A stretch of DNA of 64,000 nt from Pachypanchax playfairii (GCA_006937955.1 SSNP01000017.1:4998375-5062374); one strand, 5' to 3'; positions 41,101 through 52,443 are shown, numbered from the stretch's first letter. Numbers and translations: made by a program. The notes: generated by a model not told the origin, from the letters alone.

Positions 41101-41339
41101 TGAAGGATTTAACATTACAAATTGATGACAATAAATAAAATTATGTGTCATGCTGTTGAAAAAACTAAGAACCAAGTAAACAAAAAGCTGTGGAAATCTC
41201 CTACCTTAAGCTGATGACAGAAAAGAGATTAGAAATATATGCCTGCATTTTAAAATGGTCTATTTTAGTACTGCAGTGATCATGGGCCTGAATGCATGTG
41301 GGTGACATCAGTGACATGGAATGACCTGAGATAAAATCC

Positions 41340-41370
<31 letters not shown>

Positions 41371-41869
41371 NNNNNNNNNNCCCCCCCCCCCCCCCCCCCC
41401 CTCAGTAACAAGTCAGATGTTTGATCATTCATGGAAGCACTACATGTTGATATGACTGCGTGGGTAACAGCTGGGTATTTGCTCTGCAATGAATGACATT
41501 ACATGTATAATTTGCAACATATGGCACAAAAATAACATCCTGCTTTGACATGTGATTAAAGTACTCTGTGAGCTAGATTCCATGGATATTAAAAATGCAT
41601 TTATCCTCATGGCAGTAGCTTGTGTTGATGTATATCATGACAGCAGCCTTCAGACAAACATTTCAGCTCTGACTTTTTGTTTATAGGTTTGGAGCTTCAG
41701 CTGTCTGTTTTCTCCTGTGAACTGCTGGAGCTTCAGTAATACTCCTTCCATGTCAGATCATCTGAAAACCTGCTGTTTCTACCAGAGAGAGAACCGCACT
41801 GAGCCAGTGGCTTTAGCATGCCTGGGAGAGGTCAGAGATAAACATGGACAACTCAGCCACAAAAGATAA
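38192..41869 (+). CDS. fbxo40: F-box only protein 40 (muscle F-box protein), two coding exons
   Basis: FBXO40 is known as the substrate receptor of a muscle SCF-type ubiquitin ligase; in mammals it targets IRS1 during IGF1 signalling. Coding exons are 38192-40045 (618 codons) and 41687-41869 (60 codons plus TAA), giving 678 residues against about 709 in human. Residues 8-96 form a Cys/His-rich TRAF-type zinc finger (C9, C12, C17, C27, C32, C36, C43, C52, C59, C66, C82, C88, C89) containing GCPF, ASVVCC and EWNRW. Residues 100-255 are variable and acidic or lysine-rich. From about 265 comes the family block TGLAPWQDGVLDRL, then YNMYLVHNG. The F-box is at about 550-600 (LPLEILRHIAGYLD), followed by HGGTSW. 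The ELTQEERDALAK stretch resembles FBXO40 rather than its paralogue FBXO30, as I recall both. The ATG has A at -3 and follows an acceptor at 38175-38176. Family assignment is firm; which fish duplicate this is remains open. Confidence 0.95.
40046..41686 (+). other. fbxo40: fbxo40 last intron, GC-AG type
   Basis: The phase-0 join puts the donor at 40046 with sequence GCAAGT, the standard GC-donor form, and the acceptor AG at 41685-41686. Nearby GT dinucleotides (40035 and 40050) are both phase 1 and would shift the downstream frame out of the conserved block. The 1641-bp intron is AT-rich and contains the C homopolymer and N gap. I see nothing else in it. Confidence 0.7.
41341..41401. repeat. 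C homopolymer around an assembly gap
   Basis: Thirty C, then 10 N (41371-41380), then 21 C. Ten Ns probably mark an unresolved length rather than a measured one. It sits inside the fbxo40 last intron and yields a false poly-Gly ORF on the minus strand. Confidence 0.98.
41687..41869 (+). other. fbxo40: Terminal coding exon of fbxo40
   Basis: This 183-bp segment follows the acceptor TTATAG (AG at 41685-41686). It reads VWSFSCLFSPVNCWSF, then SMSDHLKTC, and stops at TAA 41867-41869. It matches the conserved C-terminal block of FBXO40 and FBXO30 (pattern [IV]W.FS..F....W.F, S M[SA][ED]HLK.C). The main exon read alone ends in 18 residues unlike the family, after GTSWKSRKK. Joining KK at 40045 to VW at 41687 gives a gap-free family alignment, so the exon is real even though the implied donor is GC. 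Confidence 0.9.
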
Positions 41870-42186
41870 TGCTCTTTGAGACCACAGTAGCAGCAAGGCC
41901 ATGTTTAGAATCACCGAGACTAGTTCTGCATCTGCAGAGCTGTCGTTAAAACTTTCATTTACCCATGAGATATTTAATTAAAACCAATTTTTTCTTCATA
42001 TGCAGGCACAAAGACAGATGAAGATTGATCTGTTAGATTTTTGAGAGATAATCATTTGTCTGATGAGTTGTTTGGGAAATATCCTCATAATCTGCAATAT
42101 CCTGTGATTGAAGAGCGATTCATTGTCTGATTGGTTGTTTCCATCTTCTGTCAGTTTGTCAGAAAGCTGAGACTGACATCTGCTGG

Positions 42187-42192
42187 AATAAA
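42187..42192 (+). terminator. Poly(A) signal of fbxo40
   Basis: This is the first canonical AATAAA after the fbxo40 stop, 318 bp downstream, followed by a TG-rich stretch (ATCATGTGTGCAG). An ATTAAA variant lies nearer the stop, around 41975, and could give a shorter 3' UTR. Confidence 0.55.
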
Positions 42193-42489
42193 GCTGCAGT
42201 GCATCATGTGTGCAGAAACTGCAAACAGATAAACAACCACTTCATGTTTGCATACTGAATGTAATATTTCATTTATTAAATGCCATATTTGAGTGCAAAC
42301 AACTTATATTCTGCCTTCTAAGAACACTGACTTTTTATGTAGATTGTTGATAAAAAACAAAAGGCTGTAAATGAAAAAAAAGCATAAATTATATCATTTA
42401 TATTGATTAATAAAGTGTCTGTGCAGAGATTTTTTTTCTTTACAGAAGCAAAAGTAATTTCAAAAGGGCACCAAAACTAGAAAAGTGAA
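42193..42489. other. Intergenic gap between convergent fbxo40 and ttc36
   Basis: About 300 bp of AT-rich sequence lies between the two opposed poly(A) signals. No ORF, repeat or motif was recognised. Confidence 0.6.
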
Positions 42490-42495
42490 TTTATT
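42490..42495 (-). terminator. Poly(A) signal of ttc36
   Basis: TTTATT on the plus strand is AATAAA on the minus strand, 45 bp past the ttc36 stop. This implies a very short 3' UTR. Confidence 0.6.
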
Positions 42496-42539
42496 ATAGG
42501 AACAGAAAATGTTTACATGTAACAGATCATCTTCATTGA

Positions 42540-43722
42540 TTACTGCATCTCCTGCACTTCAGGGTTACGCAGTTTGTTGATCACCTCTGTGAGCATTTTG
42601 TTGCACAGAGCTGAATATGGATTAAGGAGCACGGCCTGCTGCCGAGCAAATTCACTTCCGAGTGTGGCTGCTTTCTCAAAATCTGCTCGGGCTTCATCGT
42701 TCTGGCATTCTAATCTCCTTAAGAGGCCTCTCTGCACCAGAGCCTGGCAGGCGGATCGTCCAGCGCTGCCACTGAGGGTAATGGCTTGGTCCAGATCCTG
42801 CAGAGCTCCTGAAAGAAACAAGAGCACCATGATGAATGCACATATTTTAGAAGCTGATTTTTAGATTATTGTGCTGTAAAAGATAACGTATTAAGGTATA
42901 GTCACTTTACTACATATCACATGTTCTTATTCTGAATTATTAAAAAAAAACACAAACAGTTTTCAAGCTTTAAGATTATTTTGATATGATACAAGCAAAA
43001 TCCCTGTTATTCATTTCCTGTAAAGCTGCCACTGTTGTGACAGACAGCACAACAAAAACCAAAAGAACATGAGCCTAACAAAGAGCTTATGGAGAAACAA
43101 CACTGACAACATGCACAGACAGACAGACAGTGGTCCTGCATTGTGTCATGCTGGTCTCAGAATCTGCAGTCTGACAAGCCAGCACAAAGCAGGACCTCCA
43201 GGAGGAGTTATTACTGAATTTGTTGAATTTACCTGCTGTGTTCCCCAGCAGCCGCAGGGCCTGTGCCCGGTTGTTATAAGCAGATGCTCGCTGAGGCAGG
43301 ATCTGGATTGCCTGGCTGAACAGCTGAAGTGCAGCTTGCAAATCCCCAGCCTCTGCTGCCGAGACGCCCCGCATCTCCAACTCTTTCACTTGCTTCAGCA
43401 ACTCTGTGTCAAAACCGCTGTCTGGCAGGAGGAGATAAACAGGTTGAAAAAGCATTCATACTCAGCTGACAGGTACTGTGGCAAAGGAAAACACAGAAAT
43501 GTCAGCCAGAACTAAGTTTTGGTTACATTTTTTTTTTTCAGCTCAGAAAAGGAATACGTTTAAATTCAATAGGCTGTGACATGATGTGTAGAGACAAGTT
43601 TGAAGCCCACACTCACCATCATCAATTAATTCCTCATCTTGGTTGAGGCCAGGAATGTCTCCGAAAGGAGTGGTGGGGTTGAATATAGCCTGGAGTACAG
43701 CCCTGTCATGTGCAGAAGCCAT
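42540..43722 (-). CDS. ttc36: Tetratricopeptide repeat protein 36, three coding exons
   Basis: TTC36 is a small TPR protein related to HSP70-binding HBP21, probably a cytosolic chaperone adaptor. Coding exons on the minus strand are 43722-43617, 43421-43233 and 42808-42540, with GT-AG junctions (GTGAGT and GTAAAT donors) and phase-1 joins at both introns. The product is 187 residues against about 189 in human. The N-terminus has the family signature AVLQAIFNP then TPFGDI. Residues 48-78 are TPR1 (RGVSAAEAGDLQAALQLF), 80-111 TPR2 (RASAYNNRAQALRLLGN then GALQDLDQAI), and 118-149 TPR3 (ALVQRGLLRRL, DEARADFEKAA). The C-terminal LLNPYSALCNKML is conserved. All splice junctions, the start and the stop are intact. 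It converges on fbxo40. Confidence 0.96.
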
Positions 43723-44066
43723 CTTCCTTGTGTCTGTGGAAGAAGCGGGGAATTATGGAAGAAGAAAAACAAATTCTGATGCCCAAATCACAGCAGGATT
43801 GAGAATTCTTCCTCCCCTATTTTCTCCCGTTGTCACCAGCCAATCAGTGAAGGGGGCGGAAGCAGAGGTGGACTTTGAGATATTCCAGCACATCTGTATT
43901 TGGTTAGCTATAAAATGCAGGCAAGAAAAGACAGCAGGATGCAGAGCTCTTCTGAATGCTGGATGGAAACAATGCAATGTCATGTGTTTTGTGACTTAGC
44001 AACTTTTTAATGGTAAAAATGTCATCTATGCATCCATCCCTATCTATACATCCTTAACTATTTATA
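43723..44066. other. ttc36 5' region
   Basis: This holds the 5' UTR and presumably the promoter of ttc36 (minus strand), a little GC-richer than its surroundings. No minus-strand TATA box is evident. ORFs here are antisense chance frames. Confidence 0.4.
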
Positions 44067-44068
44067 TA

Positions 44069-44111
44069 CAGTACAAACCAAAAGTTTGGACATAAAGTTT
44101 AGTCTGTACTG
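44069..44111. mobile_element. 43-bp Tc1/mariner-like terminal remnant
   Basis: CAGTACAAACCAAAAGTTTG resembles the terminal repeat of fish Tc1-like elements (CAGTACCAGTCAAAAGTTTG, as remembered). The right end GTCTGTACTG is an imperfect inverted copy of the left end, and both sides abut TA, the Tc1 target duplication (44067-44068, 44112-44113). It reads as a heavily deleted element. Confidence 0.5.
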
Positions 44112-44113
44112 TA

Positions 44114-45514
44114 CATAGATTCATTATACCCCCTTGTTCCTGCTCCTACAAATGTCATCAGGGAGCCTTTTTTACTGAACATTAGACCCACAGAACAGCT
44201 AAAATAATGAACAAAATACACATAAATGAAAAGATAAGTAATGTAAAATGTTTAAAAAAAACACAATAGAACAGTTTAGGTTTCTGAAAACAATCACTAA
44301 AAGGAGCTTAAGAAAATTATTTGAGCTACTAAAGGGTCAGAGCCGCAAACGTGGGAGAGGGTGAAACAACAAACAGACCAACAGACATTCCAGTTGATGA
44401 AATCTTTATTATAACAAAAAATAAGTTACAGTTATTACTCTGATATTTAACTGGCAAATGCAATTGGAATATTAACTGAAAAGGTCTGTATGCCAAAGCA
44501 TTAAAGGTCATTTGGAACAATCAAATTATGTGTTTGATTGCAGTGACATGATTAAAAGTGAAGTGCTTCAGATGAGGTTTGGATTGTAAACATTGTAGGG
44601 CAATAAGACAGGAATCTAAAATGGTTTTCAAACTGTGCTTTTTGATTTAATTTGCCAAATGCAGATGAACATGTTGTTATATAATTTACCCTCTTGAGCA
44701 CAAAGCCCTATGTCTGCTTAATTCTCTATCAATATCATATTTGAAACGTTTCAGTGTTTTTTTTTATGCCTGACATTATTAGTTTTTCCCACTGGGATTA
44801 TTAACAGGAATATTCTATGGGGAAACATTAGCTTATACGAGAGAACAAAATAAACAACATCATGCTGTTTTACATAAAAATAAACTATAACATTAAAACA
44901 TTTTTCTTTGTATCTTTTCACTTGTTGGATATTCCACACATCACTTCATTAAATACCAAAGATGCAATACTTTAGCTTGAAATCACACTTTAATTATTCA
45001 TGCAAGGCAACAATCGATGAATGATCTTATCTTCCTAAATTCAGAACAGTTTTTTTAAGTGTTTTTGTTGTTGTTGTTTTCAAGAACTAAGCAATTATTT
45101 AATAATTATAAAATGGAGACTGATGTTTAACTGACAACGCCAAAAAATAAATAAATAAAGCCTTCCATACTCAGAAAAAAAGTTGTAGCCATGGAAAATT
45201 TATTTTATTAAAAAGTAAAACAAATACAAAATATATAAATCATTTTTTGTATGTTTAAAGTACTAATATACATTGATCTTCACCTCTAAAGTTTTGAAAA
45301 TGCTAGAATCGCACAATGACAAAACAGGAAGACTGTTTTTTTTCTGCTTGTTTTTTTTTTTATTTAACAAAAAAATATTGTAAGCAAATACAAACATAGA
45401 CTCTCTGAGGAAGCACCAGCTTTTGGTTTAGAAGGATTTCCGTGCAGCTGTGGGATTTAATCTCTGGTCCTGCAGCTTGTTACAGAACACACAGGCCCAG
45501 TTCTGGTTATGGCT
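44114..45514. other. Non-coding AT-rich sequence
   Basis: Nothing was recognised. Confidence 0.5.
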
Positions 45515-45575
45515 GCGTATTCTCTTGTAAGCTACTTTAAACAAAAGCATCTGCTAAATAATGCAATGTCATGCA
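45515..45575 (+). mobile_element. SINE/LINE-type 3' tail (V-SINE-like)
   Basis: TTGTAAGCTACTTTAAACAA then AAGCATCTGCTAAATAATGC closely resembles the conserved fish tail TTGTAAGTCGCTTTGGATAA..AAGCGTCTGCTAAATG. The SINE head upstream was not recognised with confidence. Confidence 0.6.
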
Positions 45576-46405
45576 AAGTTTCCTTTCATCCACTATATGG
45601 ATTATATATTAAATTATACAACAACATGTTCATCTGCAAAAATAATCAGTGAGCTTCAGATTTTTTAGGTTGTTCTGTGAAATTTTTTGGTATTTTCCTT
45701 TGCCAGCTCAAGTTCATTGAATAAAAATGTTAAGAACAGTCAGACTTTCTTTTTTTTTCCTTTTTCACTAGACTTAATGTTTTGGAACATCAATTTAAAA
45801 GAAATATCAGAATTTCATGCTGGAGCTACAGTTCCACTTCAGATGAAGTGGGTGAACATCAGTATCCACAAGTTGAGGACATGGGAGCAGTAAATGTTTC
45901 TTTTATAGGTTTGCTGTTGCACAAAAGACACCATTTATTTTAGAAATGAAAGTAAATTGAATAGCATGGGTTTGCCTGCATTGTTAGGGATAGAAGAAAA
46001 AATACAAAGTCCTTTGTGGCTTCTCAGCAAGTCCAGAGTGCAGGATAAAGGCATTCATTCAGATCCCATCTTCAGATATTAAAGTACCTGTATTGTTGAC
46101 AAAACCCTTGAAAAACTTTGGAATTACTAAGACCAGGCAGCAATCTATGATAACATACACAAAGAAAAAAATCCTGTAGAAAATTTCACAAAAAAAGGAA
46201 AATTTGAACATTTTACAAATCACTTATTATTTAATCATTTTGCTGTGTAGCTGCAGATGGAAATGACACGCTGGCATTTTTGATGATGTAACATGTAAAG
46301 AGAAGCCTCAGATGCAGAATTTTACCAGAATCAACTAAAATTCTAAACACAGACTCAAAGTTGTTGCTGTGATGAAGAAATACAATTACAATTTATCTAA
46401 CATAC

Positions 46406-46450
46406 CTGTAATCGCCTCATCTTAATCTGCTTGTGACCCTTCCCAGTGAA
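46406..46450 (-). other. Candidate 45-bp exon of an unrecognised minus-strand gene
   Basis: The minus strand has a pyrimidine-rich acceptor (TTGGTTTGGTTTCAG), 45 bp open in only one frame (FTGKGHKQIKMRRLQ), and a strong donor CAG/GTATGT. It is phase 0 on both sides. No family was recognised. Confidence 0.3.
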
Positions 46451-46873
46451 CTGAAACCAAACCAATAACAGAGATTATAAAACAAAAGAATGTTGAGAAC
46501 AAAAGTTTCACCAGAAAGAACATAAAACTTCAATCTGACACCAAATCTGCAAAGACTTCATTAATGATGTTACATGATAATGGTTTGATTTTGAATCTGT
46601 ATGTGCAAGATATGCAAATTCTACACTTTATTCCTGCAAAAACAAAAATAATAATAATAATAAAGAAACTATGTTCAAGAATTCCTGCTTTAGACCTACA
46701 GTTTTGTTGCCAAGGCTTAGTATTCAACACACATTTAAAAGCTTCTTTTGGAAGAAAATTTTATGAGTTACTTTTTAAAACATTTCAGACAGAATTTTTT
46801 ATTTTTTTGAATCACATAAATAAAAAAAAAAAGATTTCAAGATATCCAGGTAGAGAGAAGTTTTTGTTTTCAC

Positions 46874-46954
46874 CACTTGAGAGAGCTCTCGCTGCTTCTG
46901 TTTGTGCTGCGCCTCCAAATTCCCCTTCAGCACTTTACCAGAGACAGTTTGATC
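46874..46954 (-). other. Candidate 81-bp exon of an unrecognised minus-strand gene
   Basis: On the minus strand it follows TGTCCTGCAG and ends before GTGAAA. It is phase 0 at both ends and rich in Lys, Gln and Glu (DQTVSGKVLKGNLEAQHKQK), like a helical segment. It is in frame with the 45-bp candidate at 46406-46450. The plus strand is also open here, so coding strand is uncertain. Confidence 0.25.
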
Positions 46955-49095
46955 CTGCAGGACACCCATTTTCCACACGGTAATGCAAGTTAAAGAGTGA
47001 GGGCTGGCCTATCATGTTCATGGTCACTTGGTGAGCAGCAGATTGCCTGCAGAAACACATCGTGTCCCACATGACTTCCCCTATAGTGCAAAAGAAGGGC
47101 AATTGTACAAGGATTATCAGTCTCCCATTACAGCAAATGTCAGTACATCGACAACACTCAACCTGAATATGTCAATAGGGAACCTCGATGGCAGTGTTTA
47201 CAGGCTATAGAAGCAGGGCCTGGGGGACTGGAGCTGCCTCAGCTGCAGAAGGAGAAAAGAAGATAGTAGATAATATTAAATAAATAAATAAACTGACCCT
47301 CATCTAACAGAACTGTTATAAAATCTAAACAGAAAGCCTCTCTTTGTGTTTCTTCTGAGCAATTACAAGGACAAGATTGAATCTGACTGCTACAGCAAAG
47401 GATAAATAATGAAGTTGTATTTGCTTAAGTGCAAACAGAGCATGACAGCAACATTATTACTCGTTAGCTGTTCAACAGGCAGAATGAACAATTCATACCA
47501 CAAAATGTCCCATTGAGCTTTTTATAAAACATTAAAAAAGAGATTTCAGTTACTTTGTTAATAAAAATGAGCAACAAAAACTGGATGAATAAAAGATGAC
47601 AAAGAACAAAAATCATGAGATGAAGGAATTTTCCCACCAGGTTTTCCTGCATGTTTTTCTCCTCTTTTCGGGGTCTGTTTAGGGTGAAACATGTCTTAAA
47701 AACAAGCAGAATTGGATATCATAATAAGAGCTTTTGGCTCCACTACTGTCAGTAAATCTGACACTGAAACTCCTTCTCCTAATACTGCTGCACTAAGAAG
47801 GTAAACGGGGGACCGAGTGTTGATACCTGATAACAAAGAACCAATGCATGTTGTACAGGAGCGTTCTGAACCAGATTATAGAGCATAATCCTGTCCACTG
47901 AGAGTTCACTAATAACTACAAAGCTGCCCAGGTAATAACAACATAAACCTTTTTAAAAGCATTTTTTAGCAGCACCTTCTGTGCTGCAGCAAAATTACAA
48001 GAAACTATTTCCTGTTTATCCCTCTCTTTAGGTTTTCCCCTTCATATGAAACAATAGCTAAAACCTATTTTTTGCTTGCAATCTAATACATTGAAAAACA
48101 AATAACAAATAATTCAGATCAGTGGATTTCATTATAAAACATCTTCTAAACAGATGTGGCTGCTTCTTCCAGTTTTGCCTCAAAAACATGACAACCTGAT
48201 TTAAGCAGTAATGTTTATGCTCCCTCTAGCTGTAGCTGAAAGAAACAACAGTATGAGAAAATGAGAAATACAAAATAAAAATCTCGGCTCTGCGAGAATC
48301 ACGCTGCTTTGGAGGGTTTAAAAGCAAAATTAGAATTTACTTGGTCAAACACATCAAATCTTCCAGCCAGCCAACCATGATTAAATCTGTGATTGGATCA
48401 ACTGAAGCACAGAGGAAAGGCCCAAATAACAACAGAAAATTTTCAGGTCTGGGAATTTCTTGGTATGTAACTGTAATGTTTTCCCAAAGTAATGTGGCAG
48501 TGCATAGCTGCAACTGTCATAACGAACCAAAGATGATTTATGGTTTTTTACTTGAGAAAAAATAGAGGGACTCAAGTGGAGCAGGTTGAAGGCTGAAAAA
48601 GAAAAAAAAAGAGAAAAAGGTATGAAGAAACTTTGAAAAACAACAAAAATGACTGAGAGAGTCAAAGTTATTTAATCCCCCAGGAAAATATTTCAGACCT
48701 GCTGGAAATGTTTGTTAGATGTTGAGTTAAATGTGACTGTGTTTATGTGTGTTCCACTGGGGAGTTGAGTAGCTGGAGGAGGAGTTTAAAGCACAGCAGC
48801 TTGACTGCACAGAGCAACTGGCACTTTACAAACTACAGGTGCAGTCCATGTTTATGAGAATTAAACAGAAAAGAACAGTGTCAAACTTCATATCAGAAGC
48901 AATCTGAAGCAAAAACTGTTGCAAATTAACTGAACAAAAACTAAAATATTTCATACATTATGTGAGAAAATATTACAGATGTGAAAGGAATTTATATTGT
49001 TTATTTTTTTCATTCCAATCATTAAGTCTATAATCGATTGATATTAGTTAGATATCACAATTGCGTATGTAATTCTATAACTGGTTAAAAATCTG

Positions 49096-49182
49096 TCCCT
49101 CCCTCCCTCCGTCCGTCCGTCCTTCCATCCATCCATCCATCCATCCATCCATCCATCCATCCATCCATCCATCCATCCATCC
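49096..49182. repeat. Tetranucleotide microsatellite (CCCT/CCGT/CCAT)n
   Basis: Three neighbouring variants of a CCNT unit: CCCT, then CCGT, then about 15 CCAT. This is a stepwise-mutated tandem array. Its minus strand gives a false Met-Asp-Gly-Trp ORF. Confidence 0.97.
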
Positions 49183-52100
49183 AGCTGGTACCTAACTTTA
49201 AAATAAAATGACCCCCACCAAGACATTCAAGTTCTTCAATTTATCATGTGTGTATATTTTGTTTGTGTGCACAGCTAGCATCTTGTTTGTAATATTTTTT
49301 TGAATTTCAGACAAACATCTTCTATCCAGAAGAAAACAGCATGAGACATTTTCATTCAACCGTTCACAATGACTAAGATTACCAAGACTAATACATCAAA
49401 TCCTTCTAGAGATGTAACATTGACCCCTTATTATTAGGTCATTGTCACACCTGACATCTACCTATATGTACAACATTGTACTGTAGTTACTCTTGCATGA
49501 AAACGGATGACATTGATGTGTACAAAACCCAATCTCAGCCACTGGAAACCTGTAATTTACCTCCTTTTGTTTCAAAGTCAGCTGTTCTTTTCCAATCAGG
49601 GACAAACAGAACAACAAGAGCACTCAGCTTCACCTTTTTCTGCATACAGTTTATGCACTGAGCTCAACAGCTGTGCTTTTTAGGCAAAACTTAACCTGCA
49701 TGAGTTGTGAATATCAACCACAGCTGATACATGCAGGGAATTAAACAGTATATCATCGTTAGTGGTGGCGTCTCAAAAAGGAATCTCATTATAATTTGAG
49801 CATGAAATATTCAGTGATGAATGAACTAATAATGTGTGCATTCATTTTCAGTCTGTAAATTTAACAATAAAGATGTGTTATCTTTATTTTTGTTGCACTG
49901 TAATATTCCTAATATGTATTTATTGGCAATTATCTCTTGTTTTTTTAATGCTTTTTTCCCTTGTATTAAACTCTAGAAGGAAAACAGCTGCATGCTATTC
50001 ATAAGGCAAATATATTTTATTTTCAGTTGAATATATAAATGAAGTTATTGTTCTTTTTCCAGCACGGATGACTCACACATGCAGTTTACTGAGAGTGATT
50101 TCTCTGACACTTCTGAGGACTAGCAGATGTTTTGGACAGTGTCGAGGGTTTCTGTTGAACAAAGTGTAACATTTGTCAGTGCAAAACAGCAAAGCCTCTC
50201 ATTTAATATTTTTCAGTGCACAAGATTTCTACTTAAATTCAGCAACAGTGCAGACATTTACAATTTTATCTCTTCTGCATGACAAATCAGCAGCAAAGAA
50301 AATATCTGAAAAATACTGACATTTAGTTAAAAAACAGTATTATTTAAGACATGTTACATCATACAAGTACCACCAGGAAAGGTGAAAAATATAAAAAGTA
50401 AAATACTTCCATTTTTCCATGGAAAGCATTTACCTTGCATCACATTTCCAATGCATTTTTAGAGACAACTGTTGTCACGGCAGGATGCGCCTGAGCAGAC
50501 ATGGGTTGTCTTTGTGAGCAGCCATCTGCATGTCTTTAAAGTCCTCTATTAGAAAGTCAGATATGCACATGAATATCCCAGGAGATCGTTTAACTGAATT
50601 GCATAGAAAATAAGATTTTTATGGCAGAGTACACATTACAGTGCCGCCACAAAATAGAATGGATAGCCTCAGTCCAGAGCTTATTTAACACTCGATGTCA
50701 TGCAGCTACATCATTTGTGCAGGCGGGATAACTCATTTGGAAAATGAAAAGTTCCTCAGAGTGATGGGTGAGATCTAATCGGTAGAGGTATTGTATGACC
50801 TGTAGATTACTTCTTGTCTGTCGGTTCATCAAGTATAAAAATGGCTGGTTAATATGTCAGGCTGGACTGTCTCAGGAACCACATATGGTTGTATAGAAGT
50901 CAGAAATTTGGTTTGCATGAATACATTTCTCATCACAAACAGTTTGTTGTTCATTCTTCTTCTTATATATGGAAATATAGAGAAGCTCACAATGAATAAC
51001 AAATGAAGGCAAAAGTTCTAGAGCATGAAACAGATGATATTCTTTTCTCTTCACCCTCGATGCCTCAAGTTTAGAACACAAAACTTCAGCCAGTGTTTAT
51101 CTTGATGCAGTTACACTCATTGACCAATGAGTGGAGCTCAAAGACAGAGATTTTAAGCCCCTCAGTGGGTCATGTCAAGAGATTCTGTCTGTGTACTTCA
51201 TGCAAGAAGGCTGAATAAAACATGATGCTTCTATTATGCCTTCAGCAATACAACATCAAGACTTCAGTTCATTGGTGTCTGGAAGATACTGCATTTGATT
51301 CTTTTTCTTTTTTAAGCTTTAATGTATTTCAAGGGTTTATCACTCCCACTGAGATCTGAGGGTTTATTGTGGTAATTGTTGGCTCAGATGAGATTTCCAT
51401 TAAAAAGTTGACAAGGTATTTATAAAAACAATAAAGAAAAGCATTTGTGGCAACTTTGCTTGTCTTTTTTGGAGATTTAAAATATCTCTATCTAACGAAA
51501 TAACTGTTTTCATCTTGCTCTTCTCTTTATCGCCGCCCACACGAAGCTCTCATGTAAATATAGCTGTTTATTATGAGCTGTAGTTCCAGTGAAAGGTTGG
51601 AGACGCTGACCTCACTCAAGCGTTAATTAATTGACAGAGCTGTAAAACATCCCACACCATTAACCTTTCTGGAGTAAGAAGATCATAAATGATACAGGAA
51701 GCTGAGTGAATCATGACAACACAGTTTAAAGAACTCTAACCAGGTAGTTCTGGTCGTCTTTTTTCAACATTTCTCAAGTAATTTGGTCTGTCTTTGGACA
51801 CGTCATATTTTAAATGCTCACATGGGTGACTTTGACGTAACCAGAAAACGCACACTGTCATCAAGGCATGATGAAGGATAATATCAGGGAGGATTTAAGT
51901 ATTTTGTAATTAGGCTCACAATCAAAACGTTGTGGTGGAAGTCAGTCACACAGCAGCACAGTTGCTCTGTACTCACAGGGAGAAAAATGACTATTTCTCT
52001 ATCTCTTTCAAACCTTTTTCTTTCCCAAACTATTGTTCTTCCAATTACATGTCTGTTTTTAAAGGTCAGAGAATCTCCATGAGGGAAAAAACAAAACAAA

Positions 52101-52383
52101 ACACAAACCACCACTTTTTCACAGTTGTCTGGTGTGCTCTGTTTGGAGATGTAGAGAAGGAGAAAATGTAACTTGCTATGTGCAGAGCGGAGAAAGGTGC
52201 ACTGTCAAGAGTAAAACGGAAACTGAAAGTAAGCGAAGCATCAGCTTTTGCTCTACTTCACAGCTTGATCATGAAAAACTCTATTTACCATCTCTGGCAT
52301 GGCGTGCTTATCTTGAGTGGTGGGCTCCTTGCTGATTTAAATTTGCTTCATTGTAACGCTGTTCACGTATCACAAATCACATG

Positions 52384-52384
<1 letters not shown>
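49183..52384. other. Non-coding sequence between microsatellites
   Basis: Nothing was recognised. Confidence 0.5.

Positions 52385-52441
<57 letters not shown>
52385..52441. repeat. (TA)n microsatellite
   Basis: About 28 uninterrupted TA units, giving the false Tyr-Ile ORF. Confidence 0.97.

Positions 52442-52443
<2 letters not shown>

Larger units (their letters stand above)
45576..49095. other. Sequence with weak minus-strand exon candidates
   Basis: Besides the two candidate exons listed separately, a minus-strand open segment ending in donor CAG/GTATCA at 47827 is possible. No known family was matched. Confidence 0.35.

Noticed and set aside
41280..41489. Minus-strand poly-glycine ORF
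   Set aside because: It is made by the C homopolymer and the N gap in the fbxo40 intron.
42574..43999. Plus-strand ORFs of 96-148 codons
   Set aside because: They are antisense shadows of ttc36 exons and its 5' region.
49044..49226. ORF with Met-Asp-Gly-Trp repeats
   Set aside because: It is a translation of the CCAT microsatellite.
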